From Sphingobacterium sp. R2 (GTDB taxonomy: Bacteria; Bacteroidota; Bacteroidia; Sphingobacteriales; Sphingobacteriaceae), in NCBI RefSeq assembly GCF_040760075.1, contig NZ_CP142884.1:744001-808000 (forward strand): a DNA stretch of 64,000 bases, given 5' to 3'. Of this stretch, positions 55,934-64,000 are shown one piece after another. The first letter of the stretch is position 1; each line of letters starts with the position of its first letter. A program made the position numbers and the translations under genes. Below the pieces are notes generated by a model, which did not search any database, was not told the DNA's origin, and worked only from the letters and a program-made list of their open reading frames with translations.

Positions 55934-56308
55934 TTAGAATGGTAGATCATCGTCATCTGATGAACCAGCTAAATCTACAGGAGCAGGCATATCTGCGTAA
56001 CCTGGGGAAGAAGGTGCTGGAGCAGCATTACCCAATTTTGTTACACGCCATGCAACCAATGAGTTAAAATAAGTTGTTACGCCATCTTTATTCGTCCAGG
56101 GACGACCACGAAGATTAAAAGATACTTCTACCTCTTCACCAATCGCTAAGTTATCAAAGATTGACGTTCTGTCTTGTGTAGCTTCAAAACGGATGTACTC
56201 AACAAATTGTGGGTTTTCGGCATAAGCTACAATCATATCGCGTTTTTTGAATGATTCTGTCACTTGTTGTGTCGCTCCTATCTCGTGTACTTTTCCTCTA
56301 ATTTCCAT
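55934..56308 (-). CDS. DUF3127 (OB-fold-like) protein with SSB-type acidic tail
   Basis: A 124-residue protein. The DUF3127 domain covers about residues 1-95 and is OB-fold-like; it starts MEIRGKVHEIG at the ATG at 56308. A Pro/Ala-rich linker then leads to the tip SSDDDDLPF, very like the DDDIPF tip of single-strand DNA-binding protein, which recruits repair and replication enzymes. DUF3127 is typical of Bacteroidota and phages, function unknown. It is divergent from the THUMP methyltransferase gene. Confidence 0.85.
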   Translation of the reverse strand: MEIRGKVHEIGATQQVTESFKKRDMIVAYAENPQFVEYIRFEATQDRTSIFDNLAIGEEVEVSFNLRGRPWTNKDGVTTYFNSLVAWRVTKLGNAAPAPSSPGYADMPAPVDLAGSSDDDDLPF

Positions 56309-56366
56309 AATCAAAAAAATAAATATTAAAGCGTAAAATTAAGCAATTTTTGAGGAAGAGTTTAAT

Positions 56367-56374
56367 TAACTTTG
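56367..56374 (+). promoter_or_regulatory. -7 element of the THUMP methyltransferase operon
   Basis: TAACTTTG, 8 bases before the ATG at 56383. It shows that the in-frame start at 56350 is not used. Confidence 0.55.
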
Positions 56375-56382
56375 TACAAAAT

Positions 56383-57567
56383 ATGATGGAAGTTTTCAAC
56401 ACCCCCAATAAAGTTATTATAACGTGCAATAAGCGCTTATCACCTTATTTGCAGCAGGAAGTTAAAGAGTTAGGTTTTGACATTGTCAGGGCATTTCCTA
56501 CAGGAGTAGAGTTAAAGGTTAGTATAAATGATACGATCAAGCTGAATCTGAACCTACGTACAGCATCGCAAATTTTGTATTCGTTAAAAGAGTTTACATC
56601 CAATAATCCTACGGAGCTTTATGAACAATTAAGTCAAATTGCCTGGGAAGAACTCATTCAATTTGACGGATACTTCTCGGTCAGCTCCAATGTGGACAAT
56701 GAAACAATCAGCACACCTTTATTTGCAAACGTAAAGGTTAAAGATGCTATCGTGGACCGCATCAAGGAAAAAAAGGGTATGCGTCCTAATTCAGGTCCAG
56801 ACAACAATAAAGCTGTTGTACACCTGTATTGGAAAGATGACCGCGCAGAAATTTTTATCGATACTTCCGGTGAGACCCTAGCAAAACATGGTTATCGCAA
56901 GATCCCTGGAAAAGCGCCTATGCTGGAAGCTCTTGCAGCCTCAACAATTATGGCATCCAAATGGGATGGAAATGCGCCATTTGTGAACCCGATGTGCGGT
57001 TCTGGAACGTTAGCAATCGAAGCCGCTCTGATTGCAACAAACAGGAAACCGGGTTTGCTGCGCATGAATTACTCTTTTATGCATTTCATCGGTTATGATG
57101 AAACTGTTTTCTTCCAAGAGCGCAGACTACTGAAAGATCAGATCAATAAAAAAGCGGCCCCACAAATTATTGCTAGTGATATTTCGGAAGAGGCGATCAA
57201 TGTTTCCAAGATGAATGCCAGGACTGCCGGCGTGGAACAATTAATTTCATTTGAAGTATGCGATTTTGCCGAAACACACGTTCCTAAAGAGGAAGGTGGC
57301 GTTATTTTATTCAATCCTGAATACGGTGAACGCCTAGGCACGCACAGCAAACTGGAAATTACCTACAAGCGTATGGGGGATTTCATGAAGCAGGAGTGCA
57401 AAGGGTATAGAGGCTATATATTTACAGGGAATCCAGATTTGGCAAAGAAAATTGGGCTGCGTGCATCCCGAAGGATAGAGTTTTATAATGGTAAATTAGA
57501 TTGTAGATTATTAGAATACGAATTATACGAGGGTACTCGCGAAAAAACAAAAGTATTGTATGAATAA
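56383..57567 (+). CDS. THUMP-domain class I SAM-dependent RNA methyltransferase (RlmL-like)
   Basis: A 394-residue RNA methyltransferase. The N-terminal THUMP domain (about 45-150) binds structured RNA. The Rossmann methyltransferase begins with the motif I NPMCGSGTLAIEAALIA. The catalytic motif IV reads FNPEYGERLG, where most relatives have NPPY. Its closest functional analogy is the 23S rRNA m2G methyltransferase domain of RlmL. Start at ATG 56383 or 56386, fixed by the promoter. Its stop overlaps the HD gene by 8 bases. Confidence 0.9.
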   Translation: MMEVFNTPNKVIITCNKRLSPYLQQEVKELGFDIVRAFPTGVELKVSINDTIKLNLNLRTASQILYSLKEFTSNNPTELYEQLSQIAWEELIQFDGYFSVSSNVDNETISTPLFANVKVKDAIVDRIKEKKGMRPNSGPDNNKAVVHLYWKDDRAEIFIDTSGETLAKHGYRKIPGKAPMLEALAASTIMASKWDGNAPFVNPMCGSGTLAIEAALIATNRKPGLLRMNYSFMHFIGYDETVFFQERRLLKDQINKKAAPQIIASDISEEAINVSKMNARTAGVEQLISFEVCDFAETHVPKEEGGVILFNPEYGERLGTHSKLEITYKRMGDFMKQECKGYRGYIFTGNPDLAKKIGLRASRRIEFYNGKLDCRLLEYELYEGTREKTKVLYE

Positions 57568-58207
57568 CATTATTGAGCGCACAGTAGCATTTGTGCAAGA
57601 CCGATTGAAATTTGCAGAAGCAGGCCACGATTGGTCGCATATTCAACGCGTATGGAACAATACGAAGTTAATTTTAGAAAATGAAACGGCAGATGTCATG
57701 GTCTGCGAATTGGCCGCGCTATTACATGACATCGCTGACAGTAAATTTCATGATGGCGACGAAACTGTAGGCCCTCGTGTTGCCGGAGAGTTTTTGGCAA
57801 GTCTAGAAATTTCGCCTGAGATCATTGACCATGTTAAAAAAATTATCTTCAACATGTCTTTTAAAGCAAGCTTAGGCGAAGTGTCATTCCATTCGAAAGA
57901 GATGGAGATCGTACAAGATGCGGATCGCCTGGATGCCATCGGAGCCATTGGTATTGCCCGCGCATTCAGCTTTGGCGGAAACAAGGGACGTGAGATGTAT
58001 AACCCTAACATTCCCGTACAGGAATATAAGGATAAAGAGGCGTACAAACATTCGGAAGCTCCTACAATCAATCACTTCTACGAAAAACTCTTATTGCTAA
58101 AGGATAAGATGAATACAGAGGCTGCGAAGAAAATAGCAGCACATCGCCACGATTATATGCTCAGCTTTCTAGATGAGTTTATAGCCGAATGGAATGGTAA
58201 AAAATAA
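57560..58207 (+). CDS. HD-domain phosphohydrolase
   Basis: A 215-residue HD-superfamily metal-dependent phosphohydrolase. The motif residues are AGHDWSHIQRVW (H), LLHDIAD (HD) and VQDADRLDAIGAIGIARAF (D). It looks like the YedJ/PA4606-like subgroup, thought to act on nucleotides or other phosphate esters. Translationally coupled to the THUMP methyltransferase gene (8-base overlap), which suggests a nucleotide or RNA role. Substrate unknown. Confidence 0.9.
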   Translation: MNNIIERTVAFVQDRLKFAEAGHDWSHIQRVWNNTKLILENETADVMVCELAALLHDIADSKFHDGDETVGPRVAGEFLASLEISPEIIDHVKKIIFNMSFKASLGEVSFHSKEMEIVQDADRLDAIGAIGIARAFSFGGNKGREMYNPNIPVQEYKDKEAYKHSEAPTINHFYEKLLLLKDKMNTEAAKKIAAHRHDYMLSFLDEFIAEWNGKK

Positions 58208-58232
58208 ATTACACTTAACAATTACTAAATAT

Positions 58233-58283
58233 AAAAGTGGTACTTTAGATCTTGTACATCGAGATAAAAAGTACCACTTTTTG
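58233..58283 (+). terminator. Terminator after the HD gene
   Basis: AAAAGTGGTACTTT pairs with AAAGTACCACTTTT around a 20-odd-base loop, and a T run follows. Confidence 0.75.
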
Positions 58284-58356
58284 CTTTCTATAACGTCAGC
58301 TTTAGAAATTATTCGCAAGAAATAATAATATGATCAGTGGTGCTCTTATGCGGTTT

Positions 58357-58368
58357 AGCTTATAAGCT
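58357..58368. repeat. 12-base perfect palindrome
   Basis: AGCTTATAAGCT lies in the gap before the GDPD gene. It may be an operator or chance. Confidence 0.25.
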
Positions 58369-58409
58369 TCAAGATTAATTGTTCAAAAACAGGAATAAAT
58401 AAACGGGTG

Positions 58410-58431
58410 AAACGGATAATTTATACCGTTT
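58410..58431. promoter_or_regulatory. Inverted repeat upstream of the GDPD gene
   Basis: AAACGG and CCGTTT are separated by 10 A/T bases; a further AAACGG-like word lies just upstream. This is a plausible dimeric operator, 28 bases before the ATG. Confidence 0.35.
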
Positions 58432-58459
58432 AAAACAAACACTCATACATAATTATAGC

Positions 58460-59227
58460 ATGAAAAAACATATTTTTAGCTGCCTTACGCTAGCCATGGT
58501 GATCTCATCTTCGGCATTATTTGCACAAACTAAAGCCATTGCGCATCGTGGCGTATGGAAAAACAGCCACCTTCCCCAAAATTCAATTGCATCGTTAACT
58601 GCTGCTCACGATCTCAAGCTTTTTGGGTCCGAGTTTGATGTGCATCTGACCAAAGACAACATATTGGTTGTCAACCATGACAATGATTTCTATGGTATCG
58701 ATATTGCTACAGCAACATACAAGGAACTTTTGGAGAAGAAGCATCCTAACGGTGAATCTATTCCCACTTTGGAAGAATATCTTAACGCCGGAAAAAAATT
58801 GAAGGGTTTACGTCTTATCCTTGAATTAAAAATTAATAAACTCGGCGTCGAGCGTACGCTTGAAGCGACCGCAAAAACAGTGGAAATGGTCAAAAAATTA
58901 AAGGCGGAGAAAGTCACCGACTATATTTCCTTTAGCTTGGAGGCTTGTCAAAAGATTCACGAACTCGCTCCCAAAGCCAATATCCAATACCTTACGGGCG
59001 ACAAATCTCCAGCTGAGGTGAAGGCTGCTGGAATAAATGGATTGGATTATCACTTTTCGGTTTTCAAAAAGAATGGCACTTGGTTAAAAGATGCGCATCA
59101 GCTTGGTATGAAAGTGAACGCATGGACAGTAAATACTGCTGAGGAGATGACCAATTTAATCAATCAGAATATTGATTTTATTACAACGGATGAGCCTGAA
59201 TTGTTACTCCGCATATTAAAGAAATAA
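58460..59227 (+). CDS. Glycerophosphodiester phosphodiesterase family protein, exported
   Basis: A 255-residue exported GDPD-type TIM barrel. The signal peptide ends LFAQ (about residue 22). Catalytic features are AIAHRGVWKN (His, Arg), GSEFDVHLTKDNILVVNHD (Glu, Asp and the second His) and LELKIN (Glu). It hydrolyses glycerophosphodiesters or related lysophospholipids in the periplasm. The EEP-family gene follows 101 bases later on the same strand, so a shared phospholipid-degrading function is possible. Confidence 0.9.
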   Translation: MKKHIFSCLTLAMVISSSALFAQTKAIAHRGVWKNSHLPQNSIASLTAAHDLKLFGSEFDVHLTKDNILVVNHDNDFYGIDIATATYKELLEKKHPNGESIPTLEEYLNAGKKLKGLRLILELKINKLGVERTLEATAKTVEMVKKLKAEKVTDYISFSLEACQKIHELAPKANIQYLTGDKSPAEVKAAGINGLDYHFSVFKKNGTWLKDAHQLGMKVNAWTVNTAEEMTNLINQNIDFITTDEPELLLRILKK

Positions 59228-59328
59228 GAATGCTTTAACATAGTTATGCCCCACAATCAGCCGAATAATTAAAAAGGTTGACATCGTGGTCATTAACAAA
59301 TCACCAACATTTAAAAACGAAACTATTC

Positions 59329-60165
59329 ATGAAAAAAAGTCTTTTTCTATTTTTAGCGCTCTGCATTTCCTTTCTGTCTTATGCCCAAGAATTTATTGCG
59401 GGCAGCTATAATATTCGCCAAAGAAACACTGTCGATGTGGACAACATGTGGAACGACCGTAAAGTTCCGTTAACTAATCTGATCAAATATCACGGCTTCG
59501 ATATTTTTGGTATTCAGGAGGGATTCTTTGATCAGGTTCAAGATCTTAAAAAGCTGCTTCCTGGATTTGATTACGTGGGAGTTGGACGCGATGATGGCGC
59601 TCAGGAAGGTGAGCACTCCGCTATTTTCTACAATACAAATCGCTTTAAAGCGATAAAGAGTGGAACTTTTTGGCTTTCAGCAACCGACACCGAACACCCG
59701 AATAAAGGCTGGGATGCAGCACTACCGCGGATCTGTACTTGGGGTATTTTTGAGGATAAGGCCAACAAAAAACGCTTTATCTTTATGAACACACACTTTG
59801 ATCATATCGGTCGTACAGCACGTACCGAAAGTGCCAAATTGATATTGGCAAAAGCAAAAGAGTTTGCCAAAGATCTACCGTTGATTTTAACCGGCGACTT
59901 CAATGTGGATGAAAAGGATGAAGCTTATTTCACCTTAGCAAACAGCAAAGTAGTCACTGACGTACATGAATTGGCAGCATTCAAATACGAGCCCAATTCT
60001 TCCTTCAATGGCTGGGGAAAAAGCATCAGACCAACAGGCCGAATTGACCATATTTTTATTACCAAACCTTTCCAGGTTAAAAAATATGGTATCCTAACGG
60101 ACACGTATATGAATAAATTCCCTTCAGATCACTTTCCAGTGGCAACGACACTCTCCTGGAAATAA
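59329..60165 (+). CDS. Endonuclease/exonuclease/phosphatase family protein, exported
   Basis: A 278-residue exported EEP hydrolase. The ATG at 59329 opens the signal MKKSLFLFLALCISFLSYAQ; a start at 59278 would place 17 extra residues before it. EEP motifs are GSYNIRQRN, FGIQEGF, NTHFDHIG, LTGDFNVDE, GRIDHIFI and SDHFPVA. Exported EEP proteins include sphingomyelinases and phosphatases. Its position after the GDPD gene suggests phospholipid or phosphodiester use. A terminator follows. Confidence 0.88.
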   Translation: MKKSLFLFLALCISFLSYAQEFIAGSYNIRQRNTVDVDNMWNDRKVPLTNLIKYHGFDIFGIQEGFFDQVQDLKKLLPGFDYVGVGRDDGAQEGEHSAIFYNTNRFKAIKSGTFWLSATDTEHPNKGWDAALPRICTWGIFEDKANKKRFIFMNTHFDHIGRTARTESAKLILAKAKEFAKDLPLILTGDFNVDEKDEAYFTLANSKVVTDVHELAAFKYEPNSSFNGWGKSIRPTGRIDHIFITKPFQVKKYGILTDTYMNKFPSDHFPVATTLSWK

Positions 60166-60189
60166 TATTGCGTGAAGAAATCCTATCGT

Positions 60190-60225
60190 AAAAACAGCAG
60201 GTCCGATGAGGACCTGCTGTTTTTG
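60190..60225 (+). terminator. Terminator after the EEP gene
   Basis: AAAACAGCAGGTCC pairs with GGACCTGCTGTTTT around a 5-base loop, with a T run. Confidence 0.92.
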
Positions 60226-60373
60226 TTTAAATTGCGTCAATTGAAGTGATTTGGGGTGATGCATTCGTACGATCTCTACAGATTGCTGTAGCCTATCTGC
60301 TACGATGCTAGACAATAGCCATGGTTTCTAGAAATTGGGTTAAACTTTCACATCGATTAACAGTCGATATGTT

Positions 60374-60381
60374 TAATTTTG
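60374..60381 (+). promoter_or_regulatory. -7 element of the DUF4197 gene
   Basis: TAATTTTG fits TAnnTTTG, 16 bases before the ATG. Confidence 0.4.
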
Positions 60382-60397
60382 ACAGCAAAACAATAAC

Positions 60398-61216
60398 ATG
60401 ATGAAATTTCCACTATTATATGGTACACTATTTGTCTCAGGACTACTTTATTCCAATGCAAGTGACGCACAGATTTTTAAGAAAATCAGTGAAACATTGA
60501 CAAAAGCAAATCAGGGGCAAACCGACAGTACTAAAACCACTACAGCTTCAAATACTAAAGCAGCAGCATCGAAATCTAATACCTTGACCTCTTTATCTAA
60601 CAAAGATGCTTCTTTGGGGATCAAACAGGCTTTAAGCAATGGTTTAAATCTGAGTATCGAATCTTTAGCCAAGAAGGATGGTTTTTTGGGTGATGCGGCA
60701 GTAAAGATTTTGATGCCTGCCGAAGCACAGAAAGTAGAAAAAACGCTTCGCGCTGTTGGTATGGGAAAATTATGCGATCAGTTTATACAGAGCATGAACA
60801 GAGCTGCTGAGGGAGCCGTTAAAGAGGCTGCCCCTGTATTTGTCAATGCACTTTCGAAGATGACGATTACAGATGCGACCAATATTCTTCTAGGCAGCAA
60901 AGAAGACGCCGCGACAACGTTTTTTAAAACAAATACATCGACGGAGTTAACGAACAAATTTAGTCCTGTTATCAAATCTGCCATGGGTGCAAACAATGTG
61001 GACCAGTATTGGACACAATTGACCTCAGCTTACAACAATCTCCCTTTAGGCAATAAAGTGGAGACAAATCTTACTGCCTACGTTACGCAGAAAGCAATTG
61101 ACGGCCTTTTCATCAAAGTTGCCGACCAGGAGTCAAAAATTAGGCAGAACATAGGCGGCAGTAGAAATACCAATATTTTACAGAAAGTATTTGGTTACGC
61201 AGACGAAAAGAAATAG
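60398..61216 (+). CDS. DUF4197 domain protein, exported
   Basis: A 272-residue secreted protein. The signal peptide ends near SNASDAQ (about residue 25), followed by a Thr/Ser/Ala-rich linker to about residue 62. The DUF4197 domain begins at DASLGIKQALSNG and includes LGDAAVKILMPAEAQ, MNRAAEGAVKEAAPVF and KMTITDATNILLGSKEDAAT. The function of the family is unknown. Monocistronic, between its own promoter and terminator. Confidence 0.9.
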   Translation: MMKFPLLYGTLFVSGLLYSNASDAQIFKKISETLTKANQGQTDSTKTTTASNTKAAASKSNTLTSLSNKDASLGIKQALSNGLNLSIESLAKKDGFLGDAAVKILMPAEAQKVEKTLRAVGMGKLCDQFIQSMNRAAEGAVKEAAPVFVNALSKMTITDATNILLGSKEDAATTFFKTNTSTELTNKFSPVIKSAMGANNVDQYWTQLTSAYNNLPLGNKVETNLTAYVTQKAIDGLFIKVADQESKIRQNIGGSRNTNILQKVFGYADEKK

Positions 61217-61230
61217 AGAACGATACAATA

Positions 61231-61269
61231 AAAAGAGGACCTGTCAACGATTTGATAGGTCTTTTTTTT
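61231..61269 (+). terminator. Terminator after the DUF4197 gene
   Basis: GACCTGTCAA pairs with TTGATAGGTC (one G-T pair) around CGAT, with an A tract before and eight Ts after. Confidence 0.85.
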
Positions 61270-61483
61270 GATGTGGAATGATCCAAGATTTCTTTTCAAA
61301 TATCGAAGGGTAAAACTTTAGTATTCAAAAGCGCCAATGCAATTATATGTAGCAATAAATTCTCTTCAAAGGCAAATAAGATCGTATCCGCTCCTATAGG
61401 TTTCAGTTCCTATCGGTTTGTTAATAAATAGAATTAAACCCATGGAGTAGGGACAATTTGTTTGTAAATGCAACCAAATTAAA

Positions 61484-61514
61484 TTGCAAATAAAAAGCAA
61501 TTTATCTAAGTTTG
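61484..61514 (+). promoter_or_regulatory. pepT promoter (-33 and -7)
   Basis: TTG at 61484-61486 and TAAGTTTG at 61507-61514 are 20 bases apart. The ATG lies 31 bases downstream. Confidence 0.5.
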
Positions 61515-61545
61515 ATCGCCCTTATCACATTAAGGCTATTAGAAA

Positions 61546-62808
61546 ATGAGCACATTTGATATCAATAACATAAGTGATTTTTCGGTATCCGAAAGATTTC
61601 AACGCTATGTACAGATTGACACACAATCTGATGCAAATTCACCAACATGTCCTTCCACGGAAAAGCAAAAAAACCTTGGAGAGTTACTGGTAAAGGAATT
61701 GTTGGCGTTAGGTATTTCAGACGCGGCAATGGATGAAAATGGCTACATCTATGCAACCATCCCTTCCAATACTACAAAGCAAGTTCCTGTTATCTGCTTT
61801 TGTTCTCATATGGATACTTCTCCGGATTCTTCGGGGAAGGATGTTAAACCTTTGGTACACACAAACTATCAGGGACAAGACTTGGTGCTTCCTGACGACA
61901 ATAGTATTGTCATCAAATACGCTGAGCATCCAGACCTGGCCAATCAAATTGGCAATGATATCATTACTGCCAGCGGCACCACGTTATTGGGTGCAGATGA
62001 CAAAGCTGGTGTGGCGGAAATTATGGATGCGGCCCGTTTATTAATGAAACATTCTGAAATCAAACATGGTGATATCAAAATACTTTTTACGCCCGATGAA
62101 GAGATTGGTAGAGGTGTTGATAAAGCAGATCTAAAACGTTTAGCAGCAGATTTTGCCTATACCATGGACGGTGAAAGAGCAGGTACTATTGAAGATGAGA
62201 CATTTTCAGCGGATGGGGCAACGTTGACTATTCATGGTGTATCTGTGCACCCGGGTTTTGCCAAAGGGAAGATGCAAAGTGCTATCAAAATTGCCAGCTC
62301 AGTAATTGATGCATTACCAAAAGATCGGCTTTCCCCTGAAAGTACCAGTAAAAAAGATGGTTTTGTACATCCTGTTCATATCAGCGGTTCGGTAGAAAAA
62401 GCAGAAATTCAGTTTATCATACGCGATCATGTGACCGCCAATCTCAAGAAACACGAAGACGAACTGGAGGAAATTGCAAAATCTATCGTGGGAAAATACC
62501 CAAATTGTACGTATACTTTCGCTGTAAAAGAACAGTACCGTAATATGAAAGAAGTGCTGGATCAGCATCCTGAAATCATGGAAATCGGCATGGAGGCGAT
62601 CAACCGCGCAGGAATGGTGGCTGAAAGAAGAAGTATCCGTGGTGGAACAGACGGCTCGCGCCTTTCATTTATGGGCTTACCTTGTCCGAATATTTTTGCC
62701 GGAGGCCATGCTTTCCACGGAAAACAAGAGTGGGTAGCGGTACAAGATATGGAAAAAGCTGTTAAAACAATTCTACATGTCGTATCTTTATGGGAAGAGA
62801 AAGCATAG
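61546..62808 (+). CDS. pepT: Peptidase T (tripeptide aminopeptidase)
   Basis: A 420-residue M20B zinc aminopeptidase removing N-terminal residues from tripeptides. Metal ligands and catalytic residues are visible in CFCSHMDTSPD (His, Asp), LLGADDKAGVAEI (bridging Asp) and FTPDEEIGRGVDK (Glu pair), with the family-typical GGTDGSRLSFMGLPCPNIFAGG and HGKQEW in the C-terminal half. Cytosolic, typical length. Monocistronic. Confidence 0.95.
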   Translation: MSTFDINNISDFSVSERFQRYVQIDTQSDANSPTCPSTEKQKNLGELLVKELLALGISDAAMDENGYIYATIPSNTTKQVPVICFCSHMDTSPDSSGKDVKPLVHTNYQGQDLVLPDDNSIVIKYAEHPDLANQIGNDIITASGTTLLGADDKAGVAEIMDAARLLMKHSEIKHGDIKILFTPDEEIGRGVDKADLKRLAADFAYTMDGERAGTIEDETFSADGATLTIHGVSVHPGFAKGKMQSAIKIASSVIDALPKDRLSPESTSKKDGFVHPVHISGSVEKAEIQFIIRDHVTANLKKHEDELEEIAKSIVGKYPNCTYTFAVKEQYRNMKEVLDQHPEIMEIGMEAINRAGMVAERRSIRGGTDGSRLSFMGLPCPNIFAGGHAFHGKQEWVAVQDMEKAVKTILHVVSLWEEKA

Positions 62809-62930
62809 TTGGACTTCATCCTGCCAAAGGCATTGTGTATGCCCAAAATAATATCAATTTCTGAGCAAATAACTGAGTATAACAGGTTCATTTATAGAAT
62901 TAAAAAGTAGACACGCATAAATAATTAACA

Positions 62931-63494
62931 ATGAAAAACGACGTATTAAAAGCGATACATTACAGAAGATCCGTATTTCAAGCTTCTTTTACAGAAGAAA
63001 AAGTCAGTAAAGAAGATATCTTGAATATTTTGGAAGCCGCTAACGCGGCTCCGACCCATAAAAGAACACAACCTTGGCGTTTTGTAATCTTCCGTAAAGA
63101 GGGGTTAGAACGTTTAGGGGCCGAATTGTCACGTATTTACAAATCGGTAACACCAACAGAGAAATACACGGAGGCAACAGAAATAACCATGGGTAAAAAA
63201 GCAACCCAGTCAAACGTTGCCATTGCGATTGTTGTCAACTATACGGGAGAAGTTCCTGAATGGGAAGAGCTGGCCTGTACCGCTGCTGCAGTTGAAAACA
63301 TGTGGTTAGCTGCGCACTCGCTAAATATCGGCGGATACTGGGCAACCCCAGGTTTAATCAATCACTTGGGTGGTTTCTTAAATCTCGAAGAAAATCAAAA
63401 ATGTATCGGTCTATTTTATTTAGGGCATCATCAATCTGAGCCACGTGAACCGAACCGTACACCAATTGAGGAAAAAATTCGCTGGGAAGAATAA
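62931..63494 (+). CDS. Nitroreductase family protein
   Basis: A 187-residue FMN-binding nitroreductase, short type, like YdjA. FMN-contact residues appear in HYRRSVFQAS (Arg-Arg-Ser) and AAPTHKRTQPWRFVI. The C-terminal half has TAAAVENMWLAAHSLNIGGYWATPG and GLFYLGHH. It reduces nitro compounds or quinone-like substrates with NAD(P)H; the natural substrate is unknown. A terminator follows. Confidence 0.92.
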   Translation: MKNDVLKAIHYRRSVFQASFTEEKVSKEDILNILEAANAAPTHKRTQPWRFVIFRKEGLERLGAELSRIYKSVTPTEKYTEATEITMGKKATQSNVAIAIVVNYTGEVPEWEELACTAAAVENMWLAAHSLNIGGYWATPGLINHLGGFLNLEENQKCIGLFYLGHHQSEPREPNRTPIEEKIRWEE

Positions 63495-63514
63495 ACTGTA
63501 TTCCTCTCCAATAG

Positions 63515-63551
63515 AATAACAGCCCACTTCTTACAAAATGGGCTGTTATTT
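63515..63551. terminator. Terminator between convergent genes
   Basis: AATAACAGCCCA pairs with TGGGCTGTTATT around a 12-base loop, between the nitroreductase gene (+) and the TonB-like gene (-). Confidence 0.8.
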
Positions 63552-63564
63552 AAAACATCAATCT

Positions 63565-64000
63565 CTATTTCATTTCAATTCCAAAACAATGCGGTGGTTT
63601 AATCACATTTGCTTGTGCTTGCTTTTTTTCATCCTTGACAGGAAAAGTGATCTTCAGCCGTCCTTTTGTTCCCTGCCATTTTGGTCCATTCTGTAGCAGG
63701 CGAACCGTTTCATTAATGAGTGAATGATCGGGTTGTCCTTCGGCACTAATATTAGTGGGCACTCCATTTTTGTCGACTGTAAAATTGACAATAATTTCGC
63801 CACTTCCTACAGGCGCTCCAGACTTCTGATTGAGGTACTGTTCAAAAGTTTTCCAGCCTTCAAGCGGTGTTGCGTCGCCACCGTCCAGCAAAGGTTGAAC
63901 AGACACCTTGTTCTCAGGTTCACTTAATTCCACATCCGTTGTACGCTCTGCTTTACTGCTAAAATGCCTAAAATATAAGAGGGCCAATAAAGTCACAAAC
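63565..64000 (-). CDS. TonB C-terminal-like protein (5' end outside the window)
   Basis: The reverse frame is open to the right edge, so the true start lies outside; the GTG at 63996 need not be used. The visible N-terminal part has a hydrophobic stretch (TLLALLYF), then an acidic linker, then a TonB C-terminal-like domain with GSGEIIVNFTVDKNGVPTNI and LLQNGPKWQGTKG. Such domains energise outer-membrane receptors or occur in sensor-type membrane proteins. About 145 residues are visible. Confidence 0.75.
   Translation of the reverse strand, partial: FVTLLALLYFRHFSSKAERTTDVELSEPENKVSVQPLLDGGDATPLEGWKTFEQYLNQKSGAPVGSGEIIVNFTVDKNGVPTNISAEGQPDHSLINETVRLLQNGPKWQGTKGRLKITFPVKDEKKQAQANVIKPPHCFGIEMK

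Larger units (their letters stand above)
61217..61545. other. Intergenic region upstream of pepT
   Basis: A 329-base gap holding the DUF4197 terminator (61231-61269) and the pepT promoter (61484-61514). I see nothing else in it. Confidence 0.5.

Noticed and set aside
1..64000. Search for tRNA, rRNA, CRISPR, insertion sequences, phage genes and toxin-antitoxin pairs
   Set aside because: None was recognised by eye in either strand; intergenic regions are short and explained by promoters, terminators or the one repeat patch.

Overview
The window reads as ordinary chromosome from a Bacteroidota bacterium, most likely Sphingobacterium or a close relative in the Sphingobacteriaceae. Evidence: a SusC/SusD pair, DUF6266, DUF2911 and DUF3127 proteins, FadL/OmpP1 porins, lipoproteins with late Cys lipoboxes, TAnnTTTG-type -7 promoter elements, few Shine-Dalgarno sequences, and moderate-to-low GC. 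I saw no rRNA, tRNA, CRISPR array, insertion sequence, phage gene or conjugation gene. Most genes are core metabolism, repair or envelope functions in short operons separated by clear hairpin terminators.

Layout. 1-3.2 kb: end of an unidentified gene, a DUF2911 protein and a convergent S9 peptidase. 3.3-7.5 kb: a class Ib ribonucleotide reductase operon (redoxin, nrdI, nrdE, nrdF) behind a leader with two DnaA-box-like sites. 7.6-12.4 kb: susD and susC. 12.8-16.4 kb: a GMC oxidoreductase with its Tat-type subunit 3, a HAD phosphatase and a DUF6266 protein, behind a telomere-like repeat patch. 16.8-21.2 kb: FAH-family enzyme, M23 peptidase, Bcp peroxiredoxin, glycyl-tRNA synthetase. 21.3-29.3 kb: an unknown lipoprotein, an AraC regulator and a tightly overlapping fucosidase operon (GH29, GH95, Trx-fold lipoprotein without CxxC). 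29.6-34.7 kb: Cys/Met PLP enzyme, Tpx, FadL plus GDSL lipoprotein, OsmC. 34.8-40.6 kb: an outer-membrane beta-barrel divergent from a two-component system, and a DUF2157-like membrane protein. 40.7-48.5 kb: uvrA, then mutL, an active rhomboid, a degenerate rhomboid and an EEP hydrolase. 48.5-58.2 kb: S41 protease, conserved unknown, fumC, lipoprotein, MFS and acyltransferase genes, NlpE-like lipoprotein, DUF3127, THUMP methyltransferase and HD hydrolase. 58.4-64 kb: GDPD, EEP hydrolase, DUF4197, pepT, nitroreductase and a TonB-like fragment.

No wholly new system is obvious. The most interesting points are: three 11-bp-phased GTTAAT repeats upstream of the two-component operon; near-leaderless promoters at mutL, glyS and others; DnaA-box-like sites before the nrd operon; a catalytically degenerate rhomboid co-transcribed with an intact one; an SSB-like acidic tail on the DUF3127 protein; Cys and His substitutions in UvrA and MutL motifs; and a compact fucosidase operon carrying a redox-dead thioredoxin-fold lipoprotein.
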